From: Spirochaetia bacterium
GTDB lineage: Bacteria > Spirochaetota > Spirochaetia > B11-G9
Reading direction: 5' to 3'
Length of the DNA stretch: 50,086 nt
Assembly: GCA_027859095.1 (NCBI GenBank)
Contig: JAQIBN010000278.1
Location: 1-50,086, forward strand
Shown: piece after piece, positions 27,735 through 37,704 of the stretch
Layout of the letters: every line of letters starts with the position of its first letter
Numbering within the stretch: the first letter of the stretch is position 1
Program-made: the position numbers and the translations under genes
Notes under the pieces: generated by a model
Databases searched by the model: none
Told to the model about the DNA's origin: nothing
What the model saw: the letters and a program-made list of their open reading frames with translations, nothing else

Positions 27735-29135
27735 ATGGCAAAAAAGAAAACTGTTTTTGAATGTATAGAATGTGGACACCAGGATCCCAAGTGGCTGGGA
27801 AGATGCCCATCCTGCGGGAATTGGAACACAATGGAGAAGATGACTATAAACAGCGGCTCTGTCTCTCGAGGAAGTTCATCAGCTAATCAATCTCCAGGTC
27901 TCTCATCCAAAGGTTCAGTTATGCTTCAGGATATTGATATATCTGAAATTCCAAGATTTGGATCAGGATTTTCAGAAGTAGACAGAGTTCTTGGCGGTGG
28001 AATAATGAGAGGTTCTGCTATACTTCTGGGAGGAGAACCAGGAATTGGGAAATCAACCTTGATGATGCAGATTGCTGGTTCTTCTGATATAAATAAAAAT
28101 ACAGGTTCTTCGGGCAAGGTACTCTACATATCCGGAGAAGAGTCTGCAAGCCAACTTAAAATGAGATCCAATCGTTTGGGAGTAAAGTCCGATAAAATTG
28201 AAATCCTAATTGAATCAGATCTGGACAGAATTATTAATGTTTTAGATAGCTCAAAACCTGATTTGATAATTTTAGATTCTATACAAACAGTTGTGTCTGA
28301 AGAAGCAGGTAAAGTCCCCGGAACTGTAAATCAGGTAAAATTTTGTGGCCATTCTCTTATTAGCTGGAGTAAAAATAACAACGCTGCAATATTTTTTATT
28401 GCACATGTTACAAAAGAAGGTGTAATAGCCGGTCCAAAAATTGTAGAACACATGGTAGACACTGTACTTTACTTTGATCATTCCAATTCTGGAATACGCT
28501 TTGTAAGAGCGGCAAAAAATAGATTTGGATCAGTTGATGAACTGGGTCTTTTTACTATGGAATCCTCTGGATTAAAAGAAGTAAAAGATCCATCAACCCT
28601 TTTTCTTATTCAAAGAGATGACGGCATGCCTCCTGGAATAGCTGCAGTACCTGTTTTTGAAGGTTCCAGAGCATTAATGGTAGAAATACAAGCCCTGACA
28701 GTTCCTGCAAAAAGTGGTTTTTCAAGAATTTATTCAGATCGAATAGATAATAACAAAGTATCCCGAATTGCAGCAGTTCTGGAAAAAAAATTGAACCTCC
28801 GTTTTGCAGATCAGGATATCTATGTTAATGTAGCCGGAGGAATGAAGCTTAATGAAGTGGGTATAGAACTAGCCATTGCCTGTGCTCTCTATTCTGCCAG
28901 AACTAACATCCCATTCTCAAAAGAAACAGCCGTAGCAGGAGAAATAAGTCTTGCAGGTGAAATTCGCCCAACCGCACATATGGAAAGAAGAATTAAAACA
29001 GCCCTGGAAATGGGTTTTAAAAGATTCATAGGCCCGGTTCCCATAAATACAAGGCATGCCTTGTATCCAAAGGGAATCTATACAGGATCCAAAAACATAT
29101 CTGAAAGTATAAAATTAATTTTCAGCAAACAGTAG
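27735..29135 (+). CDS. radA: DNA repair protein RadA (Sms)
   Basis: N-terminal CIECGHQDPKWLGRCPSCGNWNTM, GGEPGIGKSTLMMQIA, KNRFGSVDELGLFTM, Lon-like C-terminus. Confidence 0.96.
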   Translation: MAKKKTVFECIECGHQDPKWLGRCPSCGNWNTMEKMTINSGSVSRGSSSANQSPGLSSKGSVMLQDIDISEIPRFGSGFSEVDRVLGGGIMRGSAILLGGEPGIGKSTLMMQIAGSSDINKNTGSSGKVLYISGEESASQLKMRSNRLGVKSDKIEILIESDLDRIINVLDSSKPDLIILDSIQTVVSEEAGKVPGTVNQVKFCGHSLISWSKNNNAAIFFIAHVTKEGVIAGPKIVEHMVDTVLYFDHSNSGIRFVRAAKNRFGSVDELGLFTMESSGLKEVKDPSTLFLIQRDDGMPPGIAAVPVFEGSRALMVEIQALTVPAKSGFSRIYSDRIDNNKVSRIAAVLEKKLNLRFADQDIYVNVAGGMKLNEVGIELAIACALYSARTNIPFSKETAVAGEISLAGEIRPTAHMERRIKTALEMGFKRFIGPVPINTRHALYPKGIYTGSKNISESIKLIFSKQ

Positions 29136-29178
29136 GGGCAGCCTCAAGGGTCGGGGCACCGATCCTTGTGACTGCCCT
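29132..29178. repeat. Inverted repeat between convergent radA and traB genes
   Basis: gggcagcctcaagg...ccttgtgactgccc with a ~15-nt loop; overall form resembles the 23777 repeat. Confidence 0.6.
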
Positions 29179-29193
29179 GAAACAGAAAAACAA

Positions 29194-30375
29194 TTACCTA
29201 ATCAAATTCAACAAAAATGGAAAAGCAATAAACGTTCCAAGGGCACTTCCCACACTGGAAAAGAAGAAAACAACAAGAGCATGAGTAAATCTATTTCGAA
29301 AGAAACCACGTATAGATAAAATATCTTCCGGCAGGTTCTCAAAATCTGAGACCCTGGGTCTTCTTATATAACCTTCAAATAATCCGCTTACAAGACCAAC
29401 CCCAATAGTTGGATTTAAAGATGTAAAGGGTGCAGCAAGAAAAGAAAGAAGAATTGTCAGGGGATGAGCAAGAGCAATTAATGCACCTATTCCTGAGAGG
29501 ATTCCGTTTACCATAAACCAGTAAAAGAACATTTCAACACCCTTGTTCCAACCGGATTTATAAAACCCAAACCCCATAAGACCAGCTATTATTATAGGGA
29601 CTAACCATGGAATAAATTTTTTAATTTTCGAAGGTTTTGGAACCTGACTAATTTCAGTCAGATCTTTTGTAACTTTATTTTCATGAAGATCATTCAACCA
29701 CTTAACAATTCCATTTGCATGACCAGCTCCTATAACTGCAACAGTCTTCTTACCAGGGGCTGTAAATATATTTGTAGCAAGATACTGATCTCTTTCATCA
29801 ATAAGGACCTCTTTAACCGAAGGAAGATATTTAGCCATCTCTTCCATCATATCCTGAAGGGCGCTTTTTTCTTTTAATTGTTCAATCTCTTCTTCAGTAA
29901 GTTCTTCTTTAGAAAAAATTGAAGAAATCATTGCTCCAAGCATCTTATTTTTATTCCAAAACGAAGACTTTGACCAGGCACGACGCAGGGTTACCTGTAT
30001 CTCCCTATCACTAAAAGAAAAAGGGATTCCAGCTTCTTTGGAAACTTCAATAGCTACTTTCATATCTTCACCAGGAGTTGTCCCTAGATTTTTACCCATT
30101 TTCCTCTGGAATGAAGTAAGAACAAGATTAGCCAGAAGAAGGAAACCCTTCCCTTCTTTTAGCACCTTATCTATTTTCATATTCTCCCAGTTCTGCCCTT
30201 CTGACAAAGTCTTATAACGGGAAGCATCAATTTCGACACATACATGATCCGGTTTTACTTCTTCAATTATTTGTTTTACTTCATCTATACTATCCTGGGA
30301 TATATGAGCTGTTCCAACAAGTATTATTTCTCTATCACCCAGAATTACAGGGATTATTGTATCACTTTCCTTCAA
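29194..30375 (-). CDS. TraB/PrgY family membrane protein
   Basis: IILVGTAHISQDSIDEVKQIIEEVKPDHVCVEID, VAVIGAGHANGIVKWL, C-terminal TM helices. Confidence 0.93.
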   Translation of the reverse strand: MKESDTIIPVILGDREIILVGTAHISQDSIDEVKQIIEEVKPDHVCVEIDASRYKTLSEGQNWENMKIDKVLKEGKGFLLLANLVLTSFQRKMGKNLGTTPGEDMKVAIEVSKEAGIPFSFSDREIQVTLRRAWSKSSFWNKNKMLGAMISSIFSKEELTEEEIEQLKEKSALQDMMEEMAKYLPSVKEVLIDERDQYLATNIFTAPGKKTVAVIGAGHANGIVKWLNDLHENKVTKDLTEISQVPKPSKIKKFIPWLVPIIIAGLMGFGFYKSGWNKGVEMFFYWFMVNGILSGIGALIALAHPLTILLSFLAAPFTSLNPTIGVGLVSGLFEGYIRRPRVSDFENLPEDILSIRGFFRNRFTHALVVFFFSSVGSALGTFIAFPFLLNLIR

Positions 30376-30408
30376 AATTATTCTCCTCTAAGCTTTTTGT
30401 GTTATATT

Positions 30409-31788
30409 CTAATCTATCAACTTATCTTTCAACTCTTCTTCAGCAAGATCTGTTTCGAACATTCCAAATATTTTTGCATCAGCGACTTCCAAAAAATAGA
30501 TATTAGCAAGGCGATGATTTCCTAATAGTTTATAATAAGTTGCAACATAAAATAAGACTCTGCTTTTTAAAGGAAGTTGTGTTTCCCTTGTAAGTTTACC
30601 AACCAGAAAAGAATCATATCCTGGCTCAGAAAACATTCTTGCAATATCATAAAAATAACTGTCCCGAGGCATATTATCCATAGATTTCTGCATGATAGCT
30701 ATACCAGCCTCTTTATTTCCATCTGCATATCTCGATATCCCTTCAAGTAAAAGATATGCAGGATCTTCAGGGAAATTTTCTTTGGTTTCTTCAAACATTT
30801 CTGCTGCAAGTCCATAGTTACCTCTAATATATTCAATCAGAGCCAGGGGTTCATATGCATAGAAATAATCAGGTCGTAGTTCAATTACACGATAATAATC
30901 TAAAGCTGCAGCATCATAATTTTTTCTTCCATAACTGATACCAGCCCTATAAACATATGCATAAAAAAAGTCAGGTTCGATTTTAATGGCCTTTGTAAAA
31001 TCAGAAAAAGCACCATCCATATCATTTACAAAAAGAAGTAATTTCCCACGATCAACATAGTTCCAGTAATATTCTCCATTTAGTTCTATTGCTTTGGACA
31101 GATCAGAAATAGAACCTTCTGCATCACTAAGACCAGATCTTGCTTTACTTCTATCTGAATAAGCAAAGGAATAATCAGGATTTATCTCTATTACCCGATC
31201 AAACTGTTCAATAGATTTTTCATAGGATTTCTCCCTCAGAAGAAGGTTACCATATCCAACCCTGGCGACTATATTTTCATCATCAAAGGAGATACTCTTT
31301 TTAAACGCATCTTCTGCTTTATCATACATTTTATCAGTAAGAAAAATTTCTCCTAAATATGACAATGCCTCTGCATTTTTAGAGTCTACTTCTAATATAA
31401 AATTTAGTTGTTCTTCCTGAGCAAGAGTATTCCCTTCCATCCCTTCAAGAAAAGACATATTAAAAAGTGCATCAATATTACCTGGATCCTTAGCTATCAA
31501 TGAATTTAGAAGAGTCCTTGCTTCATTGAATTGTCCTACTGCTAATAGTAAGGATGAATGTAAAATTTTAGTTTCTTCACTATCAGGATTTTCAGAATAT
31601 GCCATTTCAAATAATTCAAGAGCTTTAAGAGGATCCCCAACATTCATAAAAAATCCTATACTCTCATATGGTGATAATTCAACTTGAAGTTCTTCATCTA
31701 CCAGATCTTGTTCAATTTTTACGCTTGTATTGGTGGCACAACTGGCAAGCAATATCAAAATAGTCAAGAATATCCCAAAAACTCTCAC
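30409..31788 (-). CDS. Tetratricopeptide repeat lipoprotein
   Basis: Lipobox ILLASCATN; repeated TPR units (DPGNIDALFNMSFLEGM, NAEALSYLGEIFLTDKMYDKAEDAFKKSI, PDYSFAYSDRSKA...). Confidence 0.9.
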   Translation of the reverse strand: MRVFGIFLTILILLASCATNTSVKIEQDLVDEELQVELSPYESIGFFMNVGDPLKALELFEMAYSENPDSEETKILHSSLLLAVGQFNEARTLLNSLIAKDPGNIDALFNMSFLEGMEGNTLAQEEQLNFILEVDSKNAEALSYLGEIFLTDKMYDKAEDAFKKSISFDDENIVARVGYGNLLLREKSYEKSIEQFDRVIEINPDYSFAYSDRSKARSGLSDAEGSISDLSKAIELNGEYYWNYVDRGKLLLFVNDMDGAFSDFTKAIKIEPDFFYAYVYRAGISYGRKNYDAAALDYYRVIELRPDYFYAYEPLALIEYIRGNYGLAAEMFEETKENFPEDPAYLLLEGISRYADGNKEAGIAIMQKSMDNMPRDSYFYDIARMFSEPGYDSFLVGKLTRETQLPLKSRVLFYVATYYKLLGNHRLANIYFLEVADAKIFGMFETDLAEEELKDKLID

Positions 31789-31892
31789 AATGTCTCCTTA
31801 TTAAGAGACAATATACTGTCTGAAGTAAAAATAGACAAGACTGATGTTATGACCATCAAAATAAGTTGATATTTTAATCTTTCATTGTTATT

Positions 31893-33752
31893 ATGCGTCT
31901 GATGAACACAAAAATTAAAAACATCTATTATCTGGTTCCTATTTTTTTCCTTTTTGTTACAGGATTTCTGTTATTTCTTGAGTTCAGTGATAGAGATAAT
32001 TTTTTTAATATTCAAATTGATAAAATCCGTTTATCTGGTACCGGAGAACAGGGATTGGATAAAAATAGTCTATCCAATGTAAAATTAACACTACCAGGGC
32101 TTGCACTAAATTTTTCAAAAGAACCCATTACATTTCGAACCAAAGAAGGGACAATCTCTTCTGCAAATATTACAGGTTTTGTAAGTACAGAATCAGGGTT
32201 CACCCTTTCTTTTACAAACTCCCTGATAATAAACATCAATACTAACGATTCAACAAGTATAGTTTTTGATATCTCATACCGAGCAGATAGCACAGACACT
32301 GCAGGCTCAATTGTACTTTCTGTAGAATTTATGTCAGATCTACATCAGGTTTCATTTTTACCTTGTTTTTCCTATACTGTTTCTGGTGCTAATTATATGA
32401 TTGCCGCAAGAAGCGGTTCTATTTTCGATATGACAGCAGGATCATTAATGCTGCCTCTTACGAATAATTCAGCTTCTATTGTTATTGATGAAATAGGAGA
32501 TAAAGATCCTCTTCAATATTATTTCTTTGGAGAGCAAGCCCCTGTTTCAACAGATCTTTATGAATCTACTGTAGAAAATTTCATTAGTACAGCCTATGAA
32601 GGATGGCGTGTAGGACGGTTTAATTCTGAAAATGGAGATTGGGCTCTTGCTGAAGGAACAAATGGTTTTGATAATTATCTTCTAACTTCTTTTATATCAG
32701 AAAGCTTGAAACGGGGTCGTCTGGCTCAGATTGGTAATATCGTAGATACAGTCAATTCAAGAGAGGATGAATTTAACTTTCTAAGTGCAACATTTTCAGG
32801 TAATATTGTAAACACTAATTCTTCAAGAATAATAATAGACGATACTTTGAAAAAAAGAATTTCTACCGCAGTAAAATCTGAAGATATAACCCTTTTTCTG
32901 GAATCAAATCTTATGGAGGAATTATCCTGGATTTCATCATCTGCATTATTTAGAGATTTTAGTAAGTTTGTCTCATCTCTGGATCTTGGAAAAAGATATG
33001 TCCCAGCTGTACTTACAGGGATGGTAGAAGTCTATATGGCTTCAATTAAAATAGAAAATGATCAATATAAGGATTTGATGAGACTATTTTCTGTCATAGA
33101 AGAACAGATTTTTCCATCACTTACCCGGGTAAATAATGGCCTCTTTATATCTGGAGGAAAAGAAAGCCTTTTTGATACCTCACTTACAATTCGAACAGGA
33201 ATTGCATTGTATGAAATTGGAAAAATTGAATCAAATAATCTTTTTGAAACAATTGGAAAAAGTATGATTGTAAGCGTTCTAAGTCTGGCAGATGAATCGG
33301 GTATGATTCCTGAATTTATTGATAGAGAAAGTGAAATACATGGAAAAGGCTATTTTGGTGCTGATACTTTATATCCAAAATTAATTTCAAATAAATATTA
33401 CCCCCATGTAGTAAATTTCAAAGGAACAGCAGGAACAGATATCTCTGTATGGACAGCAGCAAATACTGTTTCCCATATTTCAACTAAAAACTCTTCTGTA
33501 TTTGAATTTACTTATCCCTTGAGTGGAGTTCATCACGTAGTAATAAAGGGTATTGAACCATTTACAAACCTTCAGATGAATGGAATAAACTGGAATAGCG
33601 ACAAAAGATTCCAATACTATTCAAGTGGATGGGTTTATGAACGGGAAGAAAAAACTCTATATATAAAACAGACTCAAAAGCGCACCAAAGAAAAAATAGT
33701 ACTAAATTATAGAGAGGCAACAGTAGTCAATACTGATACAGCAGGAGAATAG
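31893..33752 (+). CDS. Hypothetical secreted/membrane-anchored protein
   Basis: N-terminal TM segment YYLVPIFFLFVTGFLLFLEF, long extracytoplasmic region, no family recognised. Confidence 0.75.
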   Translation: MRLMNTKIKNIYYLVPIFFLFVTGFLLFLEFSDRDNFFNIQIDKIRLSGTGEQGLDKNSLSNVKLTLPGLALNFSKEPITFRTKEGTISSANITGFVSTESGFTLSFTNSLIININTNDSTSIVFDISYRADSTDTAGSIVLSVEFMSDLHQVSFLPCFSYTVSGANYMIAARSGSIFDMTAGSLMLPLTNNSASIVIDEIGDKDPLQYYFFGEQAPVSTDLYESTVENFISTAYEGWRVGRFNSENGDWALAEGTNGFDNYLLTSFISESLKRGRLAQIGNIVDTVNSREDEFNFLSATFSGNIVNTNSSRIIIDDTLKKRISTAVKSEDITLFLESNLMEELSWISSSALFRDFSKFVSSLDLGKRYVPAVLTGMVEVYMASIKIENDQYKDLMRLFSVIEEQIFPSLTRVNNGLFISGGKESLFDTSLTIRTGIALYEIGKIESNNLFETIGKSMIVSVLSLADESGMIPEFIDRESEIHGKGYFGADTLYPKLISNKYYPHVVNFKGTAGTDISVWTAANTVSHISTKNSSVFEFTYPLSGVHHVVIKGIEPFTNLQMNGINWNSDKRFQYYSSGWVYEREEKTLYIKQTQKRTKEKIVLNYREATVVNTDTAGE

Positions 33753-33756
33753 ATCT

Positions 33757-35583
33757 TTAAGCCATAACTTCAAGAGCTGTATCAATTCTCCCAAAAGGAG
33801 GACTAACCTGGATACCGGATATTTGGCCCTTCATCTGATCTACCAGATTCCTTGCAATAAGGATCCCTTCATTTCTTGAAGATTCCTTGGTCTCCTGTTT
33901 TTCCATCCTTTTCATGATATGTTCCGGAATAGTTACTCCCGGAACCTCATTATGAAGAAAAAGAGCATTCCTATAGCTTGCCAAAGGCCAAATCCCTGCT
34001 ATTACAGGAACACCACAAGATTTTATTCTGTCTATAAAATTACTCAATACATCCAAATCAAAAACAGGTTGTGTAATAAAGTAATCTGCACCTGCTTCAG
34101 CTTTTACGAATGCTCTCTCAATCTCTTTTTCAACAAACTGAGCTGTAGGATTAATACCAGCTCCAATAACAAAGGAAGTTTGAGAAGGAATTCTCTTCCC
34201 TCCTAAATCAATACCCCTGTTTAAACTTGAAGATAATGATATCAAACCAATGGAATCAACATCAAAAACACCTGTTACATCCGGATAATTTCCCGCTTTG
34301 GGAGGATCCCCGGTAATTGCTAGAATATTTCGTAAACCTGCAGCCTGGGTACTAAGTAGTTCAGATTGAAGACCTATTAAGTTTTTATCTCTACAACAGA
34401 TATGGGGAATAGTTTCTATCCCTGTTTTTCTGAAAATTTCAACTGCTGTAAGAAAAGCAGAGATTCTGGAAGAGGCTCTTGGCCCATCAGGTATATTAAT
34501 TACATTAACATTATGATTTATTAATTTTTCAGCTTTATTTAACACCCCTGCTAAATCAGTTCCCACTGGTGGAACTAATTCTACAGCATTAATCCAGTCG
34601 CCATTAGACAGGGCTCTTCCCAATGAAGATCTTTCAGCCAAATCAACAGGTTCTATTGAAATATCTTCCTCCTGTTTAATTGTTATCTGCTGTCTTCTTC
34701 CTCTATCCAAAGAGAGAAATGCATCTCCCATTTTTTTAATATGTTCCTGAGTTGTACCACAACAACCGCCAATAACAGAAACTCCTGCATCCAGAAATTT
34801 TAAAGAATACTCAGCAAAATATTCAGGAGAAGCCAGATACATCTGCCGGCCATCTATATCCCTGGGGAACCCTGCATTGGGCATGATAGAAAAAGGTTTA
34901 GACATCCTCCCCTGTATTTCATTAAGAATATCAAGCATATCTGCTGGACCTGTTGAACAGTTCATTCCAATTACATCAATAGAATCCTCATCATCAAGTT
35001 GCCTGAACAGATTATAATATTTCCCTTTTGGTATTTCAGACTCTTCATGTCTTAAACTTATCTGTGCCTGAACAGGAATATGAGGATTTACAGATTTGGC
35101 TATACGAGCGGCAAGAATAAGTTCATCCATATTTCTAAAAGTTTCAAATAGAAGCAGATCCACTCCACCCTTTATGAGGGCTTCAATCTGCAACCTGAAT
35201 GCCTTCTCTATATCTTCTTTAGGTGTATTCCCAATTGGTGCCATTCGAACAGAAGTAGGACCGATAGAACCGGCTACATACAGATCATCTCCAGCAATTT
35301 CCCTTGCAAGTTCTACAGACCGGATATTTATTTCTTCTGATTTTTCTTCAAGATCATAGGTACCAAGTTTTATAGGATTAGCACCAAAAGAATTAGTTGT
35401 TAAAACCTGAGCACCGGCTGCTGCCATTTTTCTATGAATACCTAATATGGTATCAGGGGATGTTAGATTAACATTTTCAAAACACTGATTAATAAATACA
35501 CCAGAGTCATAGATCATTGTACCCATAGCTCCGTCAAAAAGAAGGACCCCTTCTTTTAATTGCTCAAGATATGGCTTTCTCAC
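33757..35583 (-). CDS. Bifunctional homocysteine S-methyltransferase / methylenetetrahydrofolate reductase
   Basis: N-terminal VLLFDGAMGTMIYDSG, VIGMNCSTGPADM, VIGGCCGTTQEHI; C-terminal MetF-like ILAITGDPPKAGNYPD, AGADYFITQPVFD. Confidence 0.94.
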   Translation of the reverse strand: MRKPYLEQLKEGVLLFDGAMGTMIYDSGVFINQCFENVNLTSPDTILGIHRKMAAAGAQVLTTNSFGANPIKLGTYDLEEKSEEINIRSVELAREIAGDDLYVAGSIGPTSVRMAPIGNTPKEDIEKAFRLQIEALIKGGVDLLLFETFRNMDELILAARIAKSVNPHIPVQAQISLRHEESEIPKGKYYNLFRQLDDEDSIDVIGMNCSTGPADMLDILNEIQGRMSKPFSIMPNAGFPRDIDGRQMYLASPEYFAEYSLKFLDAGVSVIGGCCGTTQEHIKKMGDAFLSLDRGRRQQITIKQEEDISIEPVDLAERSSLGRALSNGDWINAVELVPPVGTDLAGVLNKAEKLINHNVNVINIPDGPRASSRISAFLTAVEIFRKTGIETIPHICCRDKNLIGLQSELLSTQAAGLRNILAITGDPPKAGNYPDVTGVFDVDSIGLISLSSSLNRGIDLGGKRIPSQTSFVIGAGINPTAQFVEKEIERAFVKAEAGADYFITQPVFDLDVLSNFIDRIKSCGVPVIAGIWPLASYRNALFLHNEVPGVTIPEHIMKRMEKQETKESSRNEGILIARNLVDQMKGQISGIQVSPPFGRIDTALEVMA

Positions 35584-36158
35584 CCCTTAGCCGCCCTTTT
35601 CCCCAATTCAGCAAGAACTTCCTCTATCGAAATATTTTCTGAGAGAAGAAGAACAAGCATATGGTAAATAAGATCAGCTGATTCATAGATAATTTCACTC
35701 CTACTAGACGCAAGAATAAGTTCAATGGCTTCTTCACCGGTTTTTTTCCTAATTTTTTCAGCACCGGACTGGAATAGATGTGTGGTATAGGAACCTTCGG
35801 GTAAATCTCTCTGCCTTTGAAGCAGCACTTCCTGAAGAAGTTCAAGAATACCCTGATTCCCATTAAATTTTATATCTTCTTCTTCTGAATTAAAAAGATC
35901 CCCCTGATCATGTAATGGACTGTGTTCTTTTCCAATCCTTAAAATTGCCTCATACCAGGAACTGTGTTCTGAAATATTTAACATAGATTCATCTGAATAA
36001 GGAAGAAGTCTACCTGTCTCCTTATGCAAGTGCCAAAGTTGACCCCTTTCAAGACTCTTCTTAAAACCCTTGTCATTTGAAAGAGATACTTCGAGAATCT
36101 GTCCCTGTCTGTCCTTTATGACTAAAGGCAGTATTTTATGAACTAATTCCATTACCAT
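35580..36158 (-). CDS. hisIE: HisIE-like protein: degenerate HisI domain fused to phosphoribosyl-ATP pyrophosphohydrolase
   Basis: C-terminal HisE SYTTHLFQSGAEKIRKKTGEEAIELILASSRSEIIYESADLIYHMLVLL; N-terminal HisI-like segment without DCDxD/Cys residues. Confidence 0.85.
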   Translation of the reverse strand: MVMELVHKILPLVIKDRQGQILEVSLSNDKGFKKSLERGQLWHLHKETGRLLPYSDESMLNISEHSSWYEAILRIGKEHSPLHDQGDLFNSEEEDIKFNGNQGILELLQEVLLQRQRDLPEGSYTTHLFQSGAEKIRKKTGEEAIELILASSRSEIIYESADLIYHMLVLLLSENISIEEVLAELGKRAAKG

Positions 36159-36901
36159 TTTTCTCCGTATTCATAGGATTTCTGATATTTCCCAATAGCT
36201 TTCTGCAAGTCAATTCTATTTTCATATACCGCTTTACCTGTAATAACCCCACCAATACCAGGGTGATTTAAATCAGCAATAAGTTTAAAATCATTTTCAC
36301 TGCTTATTCCTCCGGAAACTATAACAGGAAGCTTTGAGACCTCTGCTATCCGAATACTATTCTCAATATCCGGCCCTTCCAGAGTGCCGTCTTTATCAAT
36401 ATTTGTATAAATTATGCTGATTATTCCATTATCAGCTGCTTGTTTTGCAAGATCAGTATCCCTCAAAGAAGAACCTTCTTCCCATCCTGAAATTTTAACC
36501 TCACCTTTTAATGCATCAATACCTGCAATAAAATGATTTCCATATTTAGATGTCCATCTATCTGCAATTTCAGGATTCTTTGCAAATACAGTTCCAAGTA
36601 TCAGTCTGTCAATTCCTATATCCAGAAGGTCCTTAACATCAGCATCTGTTCTTATGCCTCCGCCTGTTTCAATTACTACATCAATTTTATTTCTAATCTT
36701 GCGGATAATTTCTCTGTTATTCTTTCCCCTATCACGGGCAGCATCAAGATCCACTATATGTAATCTCTCACAACCGGAACTAACCAGTTTTTTTGCCATT
36801 TCTACTGGATCTGAGGCATATGTTGTAGATTTATTATAATTGCCCTTAAAAAGTCTAACACAGGAACCATCAAGGAGATCTATTGCAGGTATTATAATCA
36901 T
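36152..36901 (-). CDS. hisA: Phosphoribosylformimino-5-aminoimidazole carboxamide ribotide isomerase
   Basis: MIIIPAIDLLDGSCVRLFKGNYNKSTTYASDP, LHIVDLDAA, VIETGGGIRTDADVKDLLDIGIDRLILGT, VIVSGGISSENDF. Confidence 0.96.
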   Translation of the reverse strand: MIIIPAIDLLDGSCVRLFKGNYNKSTTYASDPVEMAKKLVSSGCERLHIVDLDAARDRGKNNREIIRKIRNKIDVVIETGGGIRTDADVKDLLDIGIDRLILGTVFAKNPEIADRWTSKYGNHFIAGIDALKGEVKISGWEEGSSLRDTDLAKQAADNGIISIIYTNIDKDGTLEGPDIENSIRIAEVSKLPVIVSGGISSENDFKLIADLNHPGIGGVITGKAVYENRIDLQKAIGKYQKSYEYGEKW

Positions 36902-36981
36902 GGTGGGATTATAGCAAACCAGATGAATTTAATGAATAGTGTATGATAAAGATAAAAACAATAAAAATTATTAACAACAAC

Positions 36982-37010
36982 GTAGAGACAGCACGGCGTA
37001 CGTCTCATAC
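36982..37010. repeat. REP-like palindrome copy 1
   Basis: gtagagacagcacggcgtacgtctcatac. Confidence 0.8.
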
Positions 37011-37159
37011 CATATAACCATATCTATTCCAAATACCAGTGTGTCTGAGAAGATATCAATAGACCAATACGTTCAAAGTATATATCAAAAAGGGTCACTA
37101 TAAAGCATCACATTTGCAGCAACAAAAAAAGATATACAAAAGGTATGTATATGAGAAAA

Positions 37160-37187
37160 ATAGAGACGCACGCCGTGCTGTCTTTAC
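37160..37187. repeat. REP-like palindrome copy 2, inverted relative to copy 1
   Basis: atagagacgcacgccgtgctgtctttac, 13 bp beyond the RAYT stop codon. Confidence 0.85.
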
Positions 37188-37200
37188 AATAATTATCATT

Positions 37201-37704
37201 TCACCATTTAAGAGGATTATTTTTTATATATTTTCGTATTCTATTCAGTTCACCTTTATCTCTAATAACATGATCATGAAAACGTGGTTGCCAGACAGAA
37301 CCACCAGATGTATTACAATATTCATTGATTTTTTTCGTAGCATGAGATTTAAACCCCGCAACAAAAGAAGAAATAGATTTCGGTGTACGTCCATTTCCCT
37401 GTAGAGACAGCACGGCGTGCGTCTCTACAGAAAAATTATTAATCCGAACAACCCCATGAATATGGTCTGGCATAACCACAAAACAATCACAATATAATTC
37501 AGAACGTATTACAAAGGATTCGTTCCATTCATTAAAAACAATTTTTCCAATATCTGACAATTGTATTTCATACTCAATTTTCTTCCCAAAAAAATGTTCC
37601 CTGTTTTTTGTACAAATTGTTATGAAATAATATCCATTTGATGAATAATCCCAATTTTTTAATCGGGCTGATTCTATTCTGTATCGATTTTTATATAATG
37701 ACAT
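37201..37704 (-). CDS. REP-associated tyrosine transposase-like protein (RAYT, Y1/HUH)
   Basis: YYFITICTKNREHFFG, CFVVMPDHIHGVVRI (HUH), SISSFVAGFKSHATKKINE, VWQPRFHDHVIRDKGELNRIRKYIKNNPLKW; flanked by palindromes. Confidence 0.9.
   Translation of the reverse strand: MSLYKNRYRIESARLKNWDYSSNGYYFITICTKNREHFFGKKIEYEIQLSDIGKIVFNEWNESFVIRSELYCDCFVVMPDHIHGVVRINNFSVETHAVLSLQGNGRTPKSISSFVAGFKSHATKKINEYCNTSGGSVWQPRFHDHVIRDKGELNRIRKYIKNNPLKW
37401..37428. repeat. REP-like palindrome copy 3, inside RAYT coding sequence
   Basis: gtagagacagcacggcgtgcgtctctac: stem gtagagac/gtctctac, bulged a, gcac-ggc-gtgc. Confidence 0.9.
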
